This document shows, piece after piece, positions 8,582 to 18,603 of a DNA stretch of 54,613 nt. The position numbers and the translations under genes are program-made. Origin of the DNA: Planctomycetota bacterium (GTDB lineage: Bacteria > Planctomycetota > Planctomycetia > Pirellulales > PLA5); NCBI GenBank assembly GCA_003576845.1, contig QEVJ01000021.1, positions 1 through 54,613 of the forward strand, written 5' to 3'. The notes under the pieces were generated by a model that ran no database searches, was not told the DNA's origin, and saw only the letters and a list, made by a program, of their open reading frames with translations. Position 1 is the stretch's first letter; every line of letters starts with the position of its first letter.

Positions 8582-8605
8582 CCCGAATCCCGAATCCCGA
8601 ATCCC
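8582..8605. repeat. CCCGAAT heptad tandem repeat at a stop codon
   Basis: Three CCCGAAT units plus CCC. On the minus strand it reads TAGGGATTCGGGATTCGGG, so the repeat starts inside the TAG stop (8605-8607) of the cupin-like gene. Its distal end contributes to the GGGGAG ribosome-binding site of the next gene. Confidence 0.85.
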
Positions 8606-9360
8606 TACCCGTACAGTTTCACCGCCTCGTCCTCTTTGATGCGGCGGGCGCGGATTTTGTTCCCCGCGAGCTTTTCGCCGTTGGGGTCGATGTACACGCG
8701 GCCGGTGCGCTTGCCGCTCTTGGCGTCGACGTTGAGCACGTGGATGTTGAAGATGAAGCCCGCGTCACCCGTCGACTTGAACCAGTGGACGTTGTCCTTG
8801 TGGTCGGAGACCGTGGTGCATTCGCCGACGGTGAACTGGCGGTCGATCGTGGGCGCGATGATCATGTGGTCCTTCTCGTCGGCGAGGCGGTCGTAGTGCT
8901 TGCCGTCGAACGTGCCCTGGAGGATCAGGAACGCGGTCGCCATGTTGTCGTGGCCGTGGGGCACGACCGAGCGGTTCTTGCCGAGGGCGAAGATCTGGTG
9001 GCCGAACACGAGATCGGTCGGCAGGCCCTCGACCTGCGGAAACTTCGCCCGCAGGCTGAGTTCGCCGCGTTCGCGCGGCTTGGCGGTTGCCGCGAGCTTG
9101 TCGAAGTCGATGAACTTGAGCAGGTCCTGCATATCGACGCGGGCCATCAGCTCTTCGACCTTCTTCTGCCAGTCGACCTGCTTGAGCTTCTGTCCGCGCA
9201 CGTCGCGGCCGAGGGCGTCGAGCTCGGCGAGCCATTTGGCCGTGACCGGCTTCACCTCGTCGGCCAGCACGTCGCCGCCGATGAGCGTTTCCAACAGCGA
9301 GAACGTGACGAGCGAACCGAGCGTCTGCCGGCTGAACGCGCGGCGGGTGAGCGTGGACAT
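8605..9360 (-). CDS. Tat-exported cupin-like protein of unknown function
   Basis: 251 residues. The N-terminus TRRAFSRQTLGSLVTFSLLE is a twin-arginine signal. The centre reads RSVVPHGHDNMATAFLILQG and later HMIIAPTIDRQFTVGE and KDNVHWFK, the spacing of histidines and beta strands seen in cupin barrels (HxH, then a later His). The metal and substrate are unknown. The gene heads a minus-strand run with the small secreted protein and the 597-residue protein. The TAG stop is part of a heptad repeat. Confidence 0.68.
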   Translation of the reverse strand: MSTLTRRAFSRQTLGSLVTFSLLETLIGGDVLADEVKPVTAKWLAELDALGRDVRGQKLKQVDWQKKVEELMARVDMQDLLKFIDFDKLAATAKPRERGELSLRAKFPQVEGLPTDLVFGHQIFALGKNRSVVPHGHDNMATAFLILQGTFDGKHYDRLADEKDHMIIAPTIDRQFTVGECTTVSDHKDNVHWFKSTGDAGFIFNIHVLNVDAKSGKRTGRVYIDPNGEKLAGNKIRARRIKEDEAVKLYG

Positions 9361-9470
9361 GTTCGGCCCCGGGGTTAGAGGATCGAGCGAGGAAGCGGCG
9401 AACGCTCAACTATCAGACCAAGCCGGACGGGGCGCGGCAAGCGTTCGATGAGCACGCGGCGTTTCGGGCG

Positions 9471-9503
9471 CATTGCCCCCGGTGTGTTCACCGGGGGCTA
9501 AAT
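9471..9503. repeat. Hairpin element F overlapping the subtilase stop codon
   Basis: A perfect 10-bp stem, GCCCCCGGTG (9475-9484), loop TGTT, CACCGGGGGC (9489-9498), flanked by CATT and TAAATG. On the minus strand it reads ATTTAGCCCCCGGTGAACAC, so the element supplies the TAG stop codon (9500-9498) of the large subtilase gene. It is followed by no U-run, so it is not a classical terminator. Confidence 0.85.
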
Positions 9504-12500
9504 GATATCGCCGGGGTCTTTGATGCGGCGGGCGCGGGAGGCTCGGAGCGTTGCCGTCGACGCACTCGTTGCGGAACCGTCGTACGAGGCGTCGATGGCG
9601 GCGATTCGTCCGCGGCGCATGGCGGTTCGTAGCGATTCGGCGGCGGCGACGTGCGGGGCCGAGTTCGCCCGGCGAACGACCGCTTCGGCAGCGGGCGAAC
9701 CGCCGGAGGTCGAGGTCGTCGAAGCGGCGACGAGAAGCCCGCTCACTTCGTCGGCCGCTCGGCGAGCGAAACCGTGGCGGACGGCGAGGACGAAGTCGGC
9801 CATGTCGACCGCGCCGTTGGCGTCGAGATCGAAATGTGGCGAGTTAAGGCTATATTGGCCAGGCTGGGCAAAGTTATTTCGGATGGCAATGGCATCCAAG
9901 AAGTTCGCTACGCCGTTGCCGTCGACATCGCCGGGCAGGACCGAGAACCTCGCTTCCGATGGCGCCGTCGTCGAGAGGCGGAAGTCGACGGCCGTGCCGC
10001 TGGGAGCGACCGAGACGACGTAATTATCGGCGGCGAGCGCGCGGTCGAGTCGCCACGTCGCAGTGCGCGTGGCCGCGTCGTAGAGATAGCCCACGACGCC
10101 GTACGTTGCGCCGGAAGCGGAAGCCAGACGCAAGCCCGACGCGCCGATGGAAACGGGTGCGTCGAAACGAACGGAAATCGTATCGACATTCGACCACGGG
10201 AGCACGCCTTCGCCGGTGGCGCTGGCGGGCGCGAGCGACATGCCGCTCTGCGCGCCCGTGGCAGTCGAAAGATTGTCGACGACGGCGGCGGGCCATTGCG
10301 ACCCGCGGACCGACAGCGCCGCGCCGACGTGGGGCGTCGTGTCGACGGTGTCCGTCGTCAGGAAGACATTGGTCGCCGCGCCGCTGGCGCGAAGAATGTA
10401 TGGACCGGGACCGGGACCGAACGAGACGGACACTTCGCCGCTCGTGGAACTTGCCGACGCGAGGATGTTCAGGTTGGCGTCGAGCACTTCGAGGCGGGCG
10501 TTGCCGTTCGCGGCGTCGAACGTGGCCGACGCCGTGACGCGCTCCGGCGCGCCGCTGTCGAACGTGAAGTAGACGTCGCCGTCGGCCAGATCGAAAACGC
10601 GGCCGTGGCGCGCGCCGAACAGGCTGCCGCCGGGCGCGGCGCTGGCAAAGTACAGCCGGCGGCCGAGATACGCCGACACGAACTCGGCCTTGAGTCCCCG
10701 TTCGGCGAACAGGAAGTCCTCGGCGTTTTGACCTTCAGCGAGCGCGATGCTGACGCAGGCGTTGTCGATCGTAGCGCCGGGCGGCGGCGCTCCCGGCGTG
10801 TCTTGACCGTCGATGAACGCGACGGGCTGCGGTTGACGCAGCGTGTACGATCCCTGCGGCAGCACGACGCCTTCGCTGGGGCGATCGACGATGCGGAACG
10901 TGCCGTCGTCTTCGGTGCGGACGATTGCCGTGAGCTGGAACAGGCCGGCGTTCATCACGGCGGCGACTTCCGTATTCGGGACGCCGATTTCGCCGGCGTC
11001 GAACGCGCCGTTGTTGTTGATGTCGGCGAAGACCATGCCGGACAGCGACACCGGGCGGCCGACGCGAAGGAGGACCGTCGTTTCCTTGGAAAGCGCGCCG
11101 TCCTCGTCGCGGACGAGATACGTCAGGGCATCGCTGCCGACGTAGCCGGGATCCGGCATATAGAAGATCGCGCCGGTCACCGGGTCGGTCGTGACCTGGC
11201 CGTGTTGCGGGCGGCCGCCGACGGGAATGCTGAGCGTGCTCGGTTGGATCGTGCCGTCGACGTCCACGTCGTTGGCCAGCACGTCAACGACCACGCCGAC
11301 GTCCATTTCCGTCCCCACCGCGTCGAGCTTGCCGCGCGGAGCGTCGTTCACTTCGATCAGCGTAATCGTCACCACGCCGGGCGCCGACGTGTTGCCTTCG
11401 TTGTCGCGCACAGTGTAGCCGAACGTATCGACGCCGAAGTAGTCCTTCTCGGGCACGTAGCGGATGCGGAAACTGGAGTCGATCGTGACGGTTCCGTGCT
11501 GCGGCTGCTGCGCGATCGCAAGCGTCGAGCGAACGATCGTTCCGTCGACGTCGAAGTCGTTGAACAACACGTCGATGGTTATCGTCGTGTCTTCGTTGAT
11601 CGTTGCGCTGTCGGGTGTCGTCGTGGGCGGAGCCGAAGTGGTGATGTGGACGGTGCCGGGCGCGGAGAGCGCGCCCTGGTTGTCGCGGACGGCATAGGTG
11701 AACGTGAGCAGGCCGGCGAAGCCCAACGGCGGTGTGACGGCGATCGTGCCGTTCGGGTTGACTATGGCCGTGCCGCTCGCCGGCGGCGCGACGATTTGAA
11801 CCGTCGCCGGGTCGACCGTGCTGTCGATGTCGAAGTCGTTGGCGACGACGTTGACGACGGTCGCCACGCCGCCGACGCCTTTGGCCGTGTCGTCGACCGC
11901 GGTGGGCGGATCGTTGACCGGCGTGACGTTGATCGTCACCGCGCCGGGGGCAGAGACGCCGCCACGATTGTCGCGGATCGTGTAAAAGAGCGCGTCCGAG
12001 CCGAAAAAGTTGGCCGCGGGCGTGTAGACGATGCGGCCTAATGAGTCGACCGACGCCAATCCGTTCGCGGGCGGCGTGGTGATCGAAACGGTGCTGCCGA
12101 CGACCGTGCCGTCCGGGTCGGTGTCGTTGGTGGCGACATTGAACGTGCCGACCGTGTCTTCCGGCGTGGTCACGGTGTCGGGCCGGGCCGTCGGAGGCTC
12201 GTTGACGACGATGGTCACGGTCGCGGCGTTGGAAACCAGTCCGCCTTGGCTCTGAACGGTGTATTGCAGCGTGGCATCGCCGCTGAACCCGGCGGCGGGC
12301 GTGTAGTGAATGATGCCGCCGGGCATGACGACCGCCGTCCCCGACGACGGCCCGCCGACGATCGCCAAGGTATTTACGTCCGGGCGGTTGGCGTCGTTCG
12401 CGGTAACGGTGACATCGACGGGCACGCCGGGGCGGGTTTGCGCCGTGTCGTCGACGGCGACCGGGGCGACGTCGGGACCGGTGATGATGTTCATTCCCCA

Positions 12501-14576
12501 GGATGTGATCGAGCCGGTCGTCCCTTGATCGCGGTCGTAGAGAGTGAGCTTCCACTCACCTTGCGTCGTTTCGCCGCGGAAGGCGTTCGACAGCATGAAC
12601 CAGTCGGCGTAAGGCGTGCCGTCGGGGTGCTGCGTGGCGAGCGTCGATCGTGTGCCGGACGGCGACGTGAGGACGATCTCCAGGTCGCCGCCGTAGGCGT
12701 GATTGATGTCGACGTACACTTCGACGAACTCGATATTCACGAGGTCGTCGGCGACGGCTTGCGTGAGCGTCACGCCGGTCGAGTTTTCGGGAATCAACTG
12801 TCCGGAGAAGATGCGGTTGGTCGTCGCTTGTTGGAACGGGCCGAGCGGGGTCCAGTTTTCGGCGAGCCGCACAGCGGCCAGCGCGTCGACCGCGCCGAAG
12901 CCGAATTTCTCGCTGAAGTCGTAGCCCGCGGCATTTGTTTTCCAACTGTTATCCGTCGGATCGTTCTTGCGGGCCGTTTCGGCGAGGATGGAGTACACGT
13001 CGCGCCAGCCGAGATTGGGGTTGGCTTCGAGCATCAAGGCCACAACGCCGGAGACGACGGGCGCGGCCGATGACGTGCCGCCGAACGTTTCGGTATAGTT
13101 GAGGTCGCGGAAGCCGTCGCCGTCGTTCCCTCCGACCGTGTAGTTGTATCCCTGGTTTCCGCGGAGGTCGGCCGTGACGACGCCGTCGACCGTTCCCGCG
13201 ATGGTGCTCGACGAATTGGCCGAGATGAAAATCGCCGCGCCGGGTTCGGAGTATTGGGTTTGTTCGCCGCGGTCGTCGATGGCCGTCACGGCAAGCGTGT
13301 TGATCAGATTGGCGTAACCGTCGAAGTTGACGTTGTCGTCGTCGGCCAGGCCGTTTCCGGCCGCCCAGGTATAGATCGCGCCGCGCCCCCCGCGGCCCGT
13401 ATTCGTGCCGGCGTTGATGGCGAGCAGTGCCGCCGGTCCCGGCGCGAGCAGCCAGTCGACGCCGTCGGGAGGACCCCAACTATTGTTGTAGATGTCGATC
13501 TGATTGAGCGCGTGACGAAGCGAGTTGCCCTCTTGGCCGTCGGTGGCGTTGGCGTTCGCGATCAAGCGGATCGACGCGAACCGGGCGTCGGGAGCGACGC
13601 CGGAAACACCGATGCCGTTGTTGCCCGGGGCGGCGGCGACGCCGGCGACTGCCGTGCCGTGGAAGTCTCCGTTGATCGGGTCCGCCCCGGCGTCGAAGGG
13701 AATTCCGCTATAGTTGGCGGAGAGGGCGTCCAGGTAGGACGAGGCCAGGTCGGGATGGTAGTAGTCGATGCCGTCGTCGACGATGCCCAGGATGACGCCC
13801 GTGCCGCGATAGTCGTCCCAGACTTCGACGACGTTCGCATCTTCGCCGACGGTGCCGTTCGATTGGCGGCGGTTATCCAGATGCCACTGGTCGGGATAGT
13901 ACGGGTCGTTGGGGACGAGCTTCTTGGCGATCCTGTGGGGGACGAGCGGATAGAAGTGTCCGTCGCCGACGGCGGCGCGGAGTTCCGCCGCGGCAGTTTG
14001 CGAATCTGCGGTCGCCGGAAAGCGCCACAATTGAGCGCCCGTAATGGCGTCGATCGGTTCGACAGTTGCGAGCGAGGACGAGGGCAGCGATGTGGGCGTC
14101 GATGTCGGCGTCGAAATGTTCGTCGTGGACGCGGCGGTCGCGGTCGCGCCGCCCAGGGTCGTGTCGGTCGAAGTCGTACCCGTCGAAGTTGTGCCCGTCG
14201 AGGTTGTCTCTGACGATCCCGGCGCCGTCGGTCCAACGAAGTTCGCGTGCCGGTAGATGCTCAACTCGGGTCGCCAGCCAAACTCGGTTTCGATGTGCTG
14301 GTAGAACTCCGGCGTGAAGGCGATCCACTCGCGGACGGCGGCGAGCTCGGCAGACGAGTACAGGCTCAAGTCGGCGGCTTTGTCCAGCGCGACTTCGAAG
14401 CGATTGAAGCCGAGGTATTGGCTATTCGAGATCGTCAGATGCTCGCCGGCCGTTGCGGAAAGCAACTGTCGCGGTTCGAGGGCTTCGAGCGTTCGCCCGG
14501 CGGCGCGACGGTTCGTCGGCGACGCGCAGCGAGGACCGCGAAGAGTTCGGCGAAACGAAAGAATTGGCCAGCGCAT
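9498..14576 (-). CDS. Giant secreted subtilisin-like (S8) protease with P domain, Ig-like repeats and dockerin
   Basis: About 1692 residues if started at the ATG at 14576 (longer starts to 14657 exist; none has a clear ribosome-binding site). Near the N-terminus is LEALEPRQLLSA, a motif common on large planctomycete surface proteins. The S8 triad is Asp about 267 (GIVDDGIDYYHPDL), His about 306 (GDFHGTAVAG) and Ser about 502 (GGTSSAAPVVSG). A proprotein-convertase P domain follows (about 590-697), then four or five Ig/cadherin-like repeats opening PTAVDDTA (about 705-1174). Next come an SdrD-type B domain (FADINNNGAFDAGE) and a dockerin pair (GDVDGNGVANFLDAI, FDLDANGAVDMADF; about 1545-1602). 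The triad is intact. It probably processes proteins at the cell surface. Confidence 0.9.
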   Translation of the reverse strand: MRWPILSFRRTLRGPRCASPTNRRAAGRTLEALEPRQLLSATAGEHLTISNSQYLGFNRFEVALDKAADLSLYSSAELAAVREWIAFTPEFYQHIETEFGWRPELSIYRHANFVGPTAPGSSETTSTGTTSTGTTSTDTTLGGATATAASTTNISTPTSTPTSLPSSSLATVEPIDAITGAQLWRFPATADSQTAAAELRAAVGDGHFYPLVPHRIAKKLVPNDPYYPDQWHLDNRRQSNGTVGEDANVVEVWDDYRGTGVILGIVDDGIDYYHPDLASSYLDALSANYSGIPFDAGADPINGDFHGTAVAGVAAAPGNNGIGVSGVAPDARFASIRLIANANATDGQEGNSLRHALNQIDIYNNSWGPPDGVDWLLAPGPAALLAINAGTNTGRGGRGAIYTWAAGNGLADDDNVNFDGYANLINTLAVTAIDDRGEQTQYSEPGAAIFISANSSSTIAGTVDGVVTADLRGNQGYNYTVGGNDGDGFRDLNYTETFGGTSSAAPVVSGVVALMLEANPNLGWRDVYSILAETARKNDPTDNSWKTNAAGYDFSEKFGFGAVDALAAVRLAENWTPLGPFQQATTNRIFSGQLIPENSTGVTLTQAVADDLVNIEFVEVYVDINHAYGGDLEIVLTSPSGTRSTLATQHPDGTPYADWFMLSNAFRGETTQGEWKLTLYDRDQGTTGSITSWGMNIITGPDVAPVAVDDTAQTRPGVPVDVTVTANDANRPDVNTLAIVGGPSSGTAVVMPGGIIHYTPAAGFSGDATLQYTVQSQGGLVSNAATVTIVVNEPPTARPDTVTTPEDTVGTFNVATNDTDPDGTVVGSTVSITTPPANGLASVDSLGRIVYTPAANFFGSDALFYTIRDNRGGVSAPGAVTINVTPVNDPPTAVDDTAKGVGGVATVVNVVANDFDIDSTVDPATVQIVAPPASGTAIVNPNGTIAVTPPLGFAGLLTFTYAVRDNQGALSAPGTVHITTSAPPTTTPDSATINEDTTITIDVLFNDFDVDGTIVRSTLAIAQQPQHGTVTIDSSFRIRYVPEKDYFGVDTFGYTVRDNEGNTSAPGVVTITLIEVNDAPRGKLDAVGTEMDVGVVVDVLANDVDVDGTIQPSTLSIPVGGRPQHGQVTTDPVTGAIFYMPDPGYVGSDALTYLVRDEDGALSKETTVLLRVGRPVSLSGMVFADINNNGAFDAGEIGVPNTEVAAVMNAGLFQLTAIVRTEDDGTFRIVDRPSEGVVLPQGSYTLRQPQPVAFIDGQDTPGAPPPGATIDNACVSIALAEGQNAEDFLFAERGLKAEFVSAYLGRRLYFASAAPGGSLFGARHGRVFDLADGDVYFTFDSGAPERVTASATFDAANGNARLEVLDANLNILASASSTSGEVSVSFGPGPGPYILRASGAATNVFLTTDTVDTTPHVGAALSVRGSQWPAAVVDNLSTATGAQSGMSLAPASATGEGVLPWSNVDTISVRFDAPVSIGASGLRLASASGATYGVVGYLYDAATRTATWRLDRALAADNYVVSVAPSGTAVDFRLSTTAPSEARFSVLPGDVDGNGVANFLDAIAIRNNFAQPGQYSLNSPHFDLDANGAVDMADFVLAVRHGFARRAADEVSGLLVAASTTSTSGGSPAAEAVVRRANSAPHVAAAESLRTAMRRGRIAAIDASYDGSATSASTATLRASRARRIKDPGDII

Positions 14577-14797
14577 CGAGGGCCTCGATAGCTTGCGAAA
14601 AGCAGCGGCGGAAACGGCAGGCGACATACGAACCGGGAGCGCGAGCCGGCCCCACACCCCCGGCAGGCGAGCTTTTTAGCGTAGTTGAGGGCGCTGGGGA
14701 AAGCAAGTTTGACGGCAATTCGCGCTCATGGCCCAGATGGACAATCCGCCCGCGTGGTTCCCGAATGCCGAGCCGCAACAGCGAAGGGCGCGCGCAC

Positions 14798-14840
14798 AAA
14801 AAAGGCCGCCGCGGCGGGATTGTTTCCCACCACGGCGGCC
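14798..14840 (-). terminator. Rho-independent terminator after the secretin gene
   Basis: On the minus strand a GGCCGCCGTGGTGGGA stem (14840-14825) pairs imperfectly with TCCCGCCGCGGCGGCC (14819-14804) and is followed by TTTTTT (14803-14798). It lies about 50 nt after the secretin stop (14893) and separates it from the subtilase gene. Confidence 0.85.
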
Positions 14841-14892
14841 TGGAGCGATGCTACGTCAAACTTCCTGCGGATTCGTGCCGCGCGGCTGGCGA

Positions 14893-17800
14893 CTACTCGC
14901 TGGCCGTGATGCCCAGGCGGGCTTCTTCCTCTTCCTGGATGATGATCCGCGGCGTGACCATCATCATCAGGCTTTGCGTCGTGCGGCCGATGCCCACGTT
15001 CTTGAACAAGCGGCTGATGTACGGCAGCTTGCTGAGCATCGGCACGCCTTCCTCGCGGCGCTCTTCGCTGAGCCGCTTTACGCCGCCCAGCAGCACCGTT
15101 CCGCCGTCGGGCACGCTGACCGTGGTACTCACCGTGACGAACTCGAACGTCGGCAACTGAACCGTGGTGCCCTCTTGGATCACCGTGCGGTTCTCCGCTT
15201 CGGACTCCGTGTCGTCGTCGGCGTCGACCGTCGAGCTGCTGCCCGTGATCGTCGTGGTGCTGCCGTTGAACGTGAACGTATCCACGTCGCCGACCTTGCT
15301 GAAGAACGGCACGACGGTGAGCCGCACGAACCGGCGATCGTTGGACACGACCGCTTGGATGGTGAGCGCGGTCCCTTCGCTGAGCACGACGATGACGGGC
15401 TGATGGGCGGCCGCGAAGTCGCCGACGACCGGAATCACGCTCGTGACGAACGGCACTTGCTTCGTGTCGGACACGTAAGCTTGCTGACCGTTGAATAGCG
15501 TGACCTTTGGGGCTTGCAGGATGTTGGTCCTGACGTCGCCCTGAGCGGCCTGGAGGAAGAAGTAGGCTTCGATGTCGCTGAGGATCGCGAAACCGAACGT
15601 CGCCGCCGTGGCCGGGTTGAAGCCACCGATGACCGGGGCCGTCGATCCGAAGCTGCCTTGGCGGAACTGGAAGTCCAGGTCGGTCGTGTACAGCGGGACC
15701 GGAAGGAGCGACGAACCGGGAACGTCGTTGACGCCGTCGCCGTTGAGGTCCGTGCCCGCCGGAGCGCCTTGAAGACCGATCGAAATGCCGTTGCCGCTGT
15801 CGCCGTTGCCCGGACGACCGGAGTTGTCCGGGATGTCGGCGATGCCGTCGCCGTCGATGTCGATGGTTTGCCGATCGACGCGGCGGTTGAAGGCGTCGAC
15901 GCCGACGTTGTCGTCGAGGTCGAAGTCGAAGTCGATGCCGATCCGCTCGAAGAAGTTGTCGGCGAGCGTGATGAAGCGGACTTCGATGGTGACCTGCAAG
16001 TCTTGGAGCCGGCGAAGCTGTTCGAGCAGGTCGACGATCTGCTCGTGAACTTCCTGCGTCTGGCTGATGACCAGCGTGAGGTTGTTCTGGAACTCCTTGA
16101 TGTTTCCGGAGCCGCCGACGGCGTCCCACGTGGTGGGTGCGACGGTGCTGGTGACGAGTTCGATGATCGACTCGAAGTCGGCGGTGGTGCCGCCACCCAA
16201 GCCGCCGGGACCGCCGACGGTCATCGGACCGCCGCGTCCCCCGAACGCGCCGGGATTCGAGGCGTTGATCTGCGCCAGCAGGGCCGGATCGATCACCGCC
16301 CCGGACGGAACCGTTTCCGCCCCGGCCAGCGACATCGCCGGTGGAGCGCTCGCGAACGGCGTCGAGCCGTACCCGCCATAGCCCAGCCGGGCGTGGGCGT
16401 TGTGCAACTCGCCCGCCAGACCGAGCCGCGAGGTCGGCACGAAGTTCGGAATCGGGATCACGAGGTCGGCAACCGGGTAGGCTTCGGTATAGACCTCGCC
16501 CCCGCGGCGTTGCTGGCTCGTGACCTTGAGCACTTCGTCCTTGATAACGTAGCCGAGCTCGAGCGGCTCGAGCACCAGGTTCAGCGCGCTCTTGAGCGAG
16601 ACTTCGGTCGACAGGTTCAGCGTGACGCGATAATCCGGCGCGACGCCGAGCTCGTCGAGACCGCGCGGATCGAGGTAGACGTTGATCCCGGCGGCGCGGG
16701 CCAGTTCCTGGACCACGTCGACGAGCGGCTGGTCCTTGAACCGGGCCATGACCGGCGTTTGCAGCTTCTGCTCGATCGCTTTGTCGCGTTCGCTCATGCG
16801 GCTACGACCGTCGCGGCCGAACTTGCGGCGGCGATTCGTGATGTCTTCCCATTCGCGCAGGTCGCCGAAGCTGAAGGGTTCCGTCGGTGCGATCGCCGAA
16901 CGATCCACGTCCTGCATGGCCATGTTCCAGCCTTGCTCCTTGGCGTCGCGAATGGCGTTGTCTTCCTGCAAGGCGCGGACGAACTTGGCCTTTTCGACCA
17001 TGACGATGACCGCGACGTTGTCCGGATCGAGCTCTTGCGCTCGCTTGGCGAGAAGCTCGGCTTCCGCGAACCGGCGTTCGCGCATCAGGCGGTTGAACTC
17101 CTCGACCTTGGCTTGCAATTCGTCGTCAACCTCCAGCCGGTGCTGGCGGCGGCGCTCGATCTGGTCCTTGATCTCGCGGTTCTTCGCGTTAAGGTCCAAC
17201 TCGAATTGATGGTCCTTGAGGTACTTCTCGGTATCGACGATGCTGCGGTCGATGCCGGTGAGCATGCGGTTCTTCATGGCCGCGTCGAGTTCGGACTCGG
17301 CGACCATGCGGTGCGTCTGACGGAGCAATTCGAGCGCGCCGCGCGGATCGGATTCGAGCATTCGCCGGGCGTCGGACTGCCGGCGAGCCGCTTCGGCGAA
17401 CAACTGCTTCGCGGCTTGTTGCTGCTGCGACTCGACAGTTTCGAGCGGCGCGGCTTGCGGCTGCGACGGACCCGCGTTGCGGATCGTGAGCATTTGCAGG
17501 TGGTCCTGCAGCCTCTGGACGGTGCTCGGATCGAGTTGATCCTGCAAGTCGTAGGCGCGGCGGAAGGCATTGAGCGCGCCGGTGCGATCGCCGGCTTGGA
17601 GCGCGGCGACGCCGGCGTCGAAGGCGCGTTGGCCTTCCGTCGGTCCGCCGGCCGGAGTCGGCGTGCCGCGAGCGGGACCGGCCTCGCGCGGCAGTTCGCG
17701 CGGGGCGTCGGGCGTTTCCGTTTCCGCTTGGACGTAGCGGTTCTGCGTGCGGTCGCGGTCGCTGCGATAGACACCGCGCTCGACCGGCTGGTTGTCGCGT

Positions 17801-18603
17801 CCGCCGAGCGCTTGGGCCGTGCGAACGCCTTCGGCCTGGCGACGGGCTTGAGCCACGTCGAGCATGACGATGCTCGGGCGATCGGCGCCGGGCGGATAAG
17901 ACGAATCGGCGACGCCCAGGCGCGACGCTTCGCGAGCGATGCGTTCGGCGGCGTCGAGGTCGCCGGCCTGCAAGGCCGCGCGGGCCTGGCCGGTCAGTTG
18001 CATCGCCTGCTGCGCGGCCTGCGGCATCGGAGCGGCCGCGCCGGAACGATCGTCGCTCGCGGCGTAAGGATTATCGACCGCCCGCGACTCGGCGTAGCGG
18101 TTGTTGGCGGTGGGCTGAACCACCGCGGCATCGGTATAACGCGCGTCCGCGTAGCGATTGTCGGAAGCCGGCACTTCGCGAGCGGCGGCGATGTTGCGTT
18201 GCTCGAACGGATCGGGCTGGCCCGCTGCGGACTGGTCTTTGCGCGCGAACGGATTGATCGCGGCGAGCGGGCTTTTGGCGCCGCCGCGGCCGCGTTTCTG
18301 TTCGAGTTGCTTTCGCAACTTGTCGGGCGTGGGGCCGCGATGGAATAGGCCGTAGCTGGGTTTCATCGCTTCGGCCTGGGCGATGAAGCGTTCGGCCGAT
18401 TCGTAGTTACCGCTGTCGATGGCCGCTTGTGCCCGTTCGAGCAGTTCGTCGGCCGTTTGTCCTTCCGCCGCTTGACCGGATGCGGCGACCGCCAACATAG
18501 TCCGCGCGTCCGAGAGATTCGGCGCGGCCCAAACCGCCGACGCTGGCAACCCCAGCCCGACGGCGATGGCGGCAATCAAAAGTCTTGGCGTAGTTTTCAA
18601 CAC
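14893..18603 (-). CDS. Type II/III secretion secretin with a long TPR-like N-terminal region
   Basis: 1236 residues from a GTG at 18603; AGGAGA lies 6 nt upstream, and this start gives the signal peptide LLIAAIAVGLGLPASAVWA. Residues 30-450 hold short TPR-like units (AQAAIDSGNYESAERFIAQA; AGDLDAAERIAREA) and charged linkers. A secretin/TonB short N-terminal (STN) domain lies at about 624-698 (LVDVVQELARAAGINVYLD). The outer-membrane secretin domain ends the protein, with TNILQAPKVTLFNGQQAYVS and VPDGGTVLLGGVK through to TPRIIIQEEEE. Secretins form the outer-membrane gate of type II secretion or pilus systems. No other secretion gene is nearby. A strong terminator follows. Confidence 0.92.
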   Translation of the reverse strand: MLKTTPRLLIAAIAVGLGLPASAVWAAPNLSDARTMLAVAASGQAAEGQTADELLERAQAAIDSGNYESAERFIAQAEAMKPSYGLFHRGPTPDKLRKQLEQKRGRGGAKSPLAAINPFARKDQSAAGQPDPFEQRNIAAAREVPASDNRYADARYTDAAVVQPTANNRYAESRAVDNPYAASDDRSGAAAPMPQAAQQAMQLTGQARAALQAGDLDAAERIAREASRLGVADSSYPPGADRPSIVMLDVAQARRQAEGVRTAQALGGRDNQPVERGVYRSDRDRTQNRYVQAETETPDAPRELPREAGPARGTPTPAGGPTEGQRAFDAGVAALQAGDRTGALNAFRRAYDLQDQLDPSTVQRLQDHLQMLTIRNAGPSQPQAAPLETVESQQQQAAKQLFAEAARRQSDARRMLESDPRGALELLRQTHRMVAESELDAAMKNRMLTGIDRSIVDTEKYLKDHQFELDLNAKNREIKDQIERRRQHRLEVDDELQAKVEEFNRLMRERRFAEAELLAKRAQELDPDNVAVIVMVEKAKFVRALQEDNAIRDAKEQGWNMAMQDVDRSAIAPTEPFSFGDLREWEDITNRRRKFGRDGRSRMSERDKAIEQKLQTPVMARFKDQPLVDVVQELARAAGINVYLDPRGLDELGVAPDYRVTLNLSTEVSLKSALNLVLEPLELGYVIKDEVLKVTSQQRRGGEVYTEAYPVADLVIPIPNFVPTSRLGLAGELHNAHARLGYGGYGSTPFASAPPAMSLAGAETVPSGAVIDPALLAQINASNPGAFGGRGGPMTVGGPGGLGGGTTADFESIIELVTSTVAPTTWDAVGGSGNIKEFQNNLTLVISQTQEVHEQIVDLLEQLRRLQDLQVTIEVRFITLADNFFERIGIDFDFDLDDNVGVDAFNRRVDRQTIDIDGDGIADIPDNSGRPGNGDSGNGISIGLQGAPAGTDLNGDGVNDVPGSSLLPVPLYTTDLDFQFRQGSFGSTAPVIGGFNPATAATFGFAILSDIEAYFFLQAAQGDVRTNILQAPKVTLFNGQQAYVSDTKQVPFVTSVIPVVGDFAAAHQPVIVVLSEGTALTIQAVVSNDRRFVRLTVVPFFSKVGDVDTFTFNGSTTTITGSSSTVDADDDTESEAENRTVIQEGTTVQLPTFEFVTVSTTVSVPDGGTVLLGGVKRLSEERREEGVPMLSKLPYISRLFKNVGIGRTTQSLMMMVTPRIIIQEEEEARLGITASE

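Noticed and set aside
9651-12041. Open frame of about 800 codons on the plus strand opposite the subtilase gene
   Set aside because: Shadow of the repetitive Ig-like region; Arg/Asp/Val-rich with no motifs.
15514-18348. Open frame of about 940 codons on the plus strand opposite the secretin gene
   Set aside because: It is antisense to a clearly coding secretin, has no domain or start signal, and arises from high-GC codon bias.
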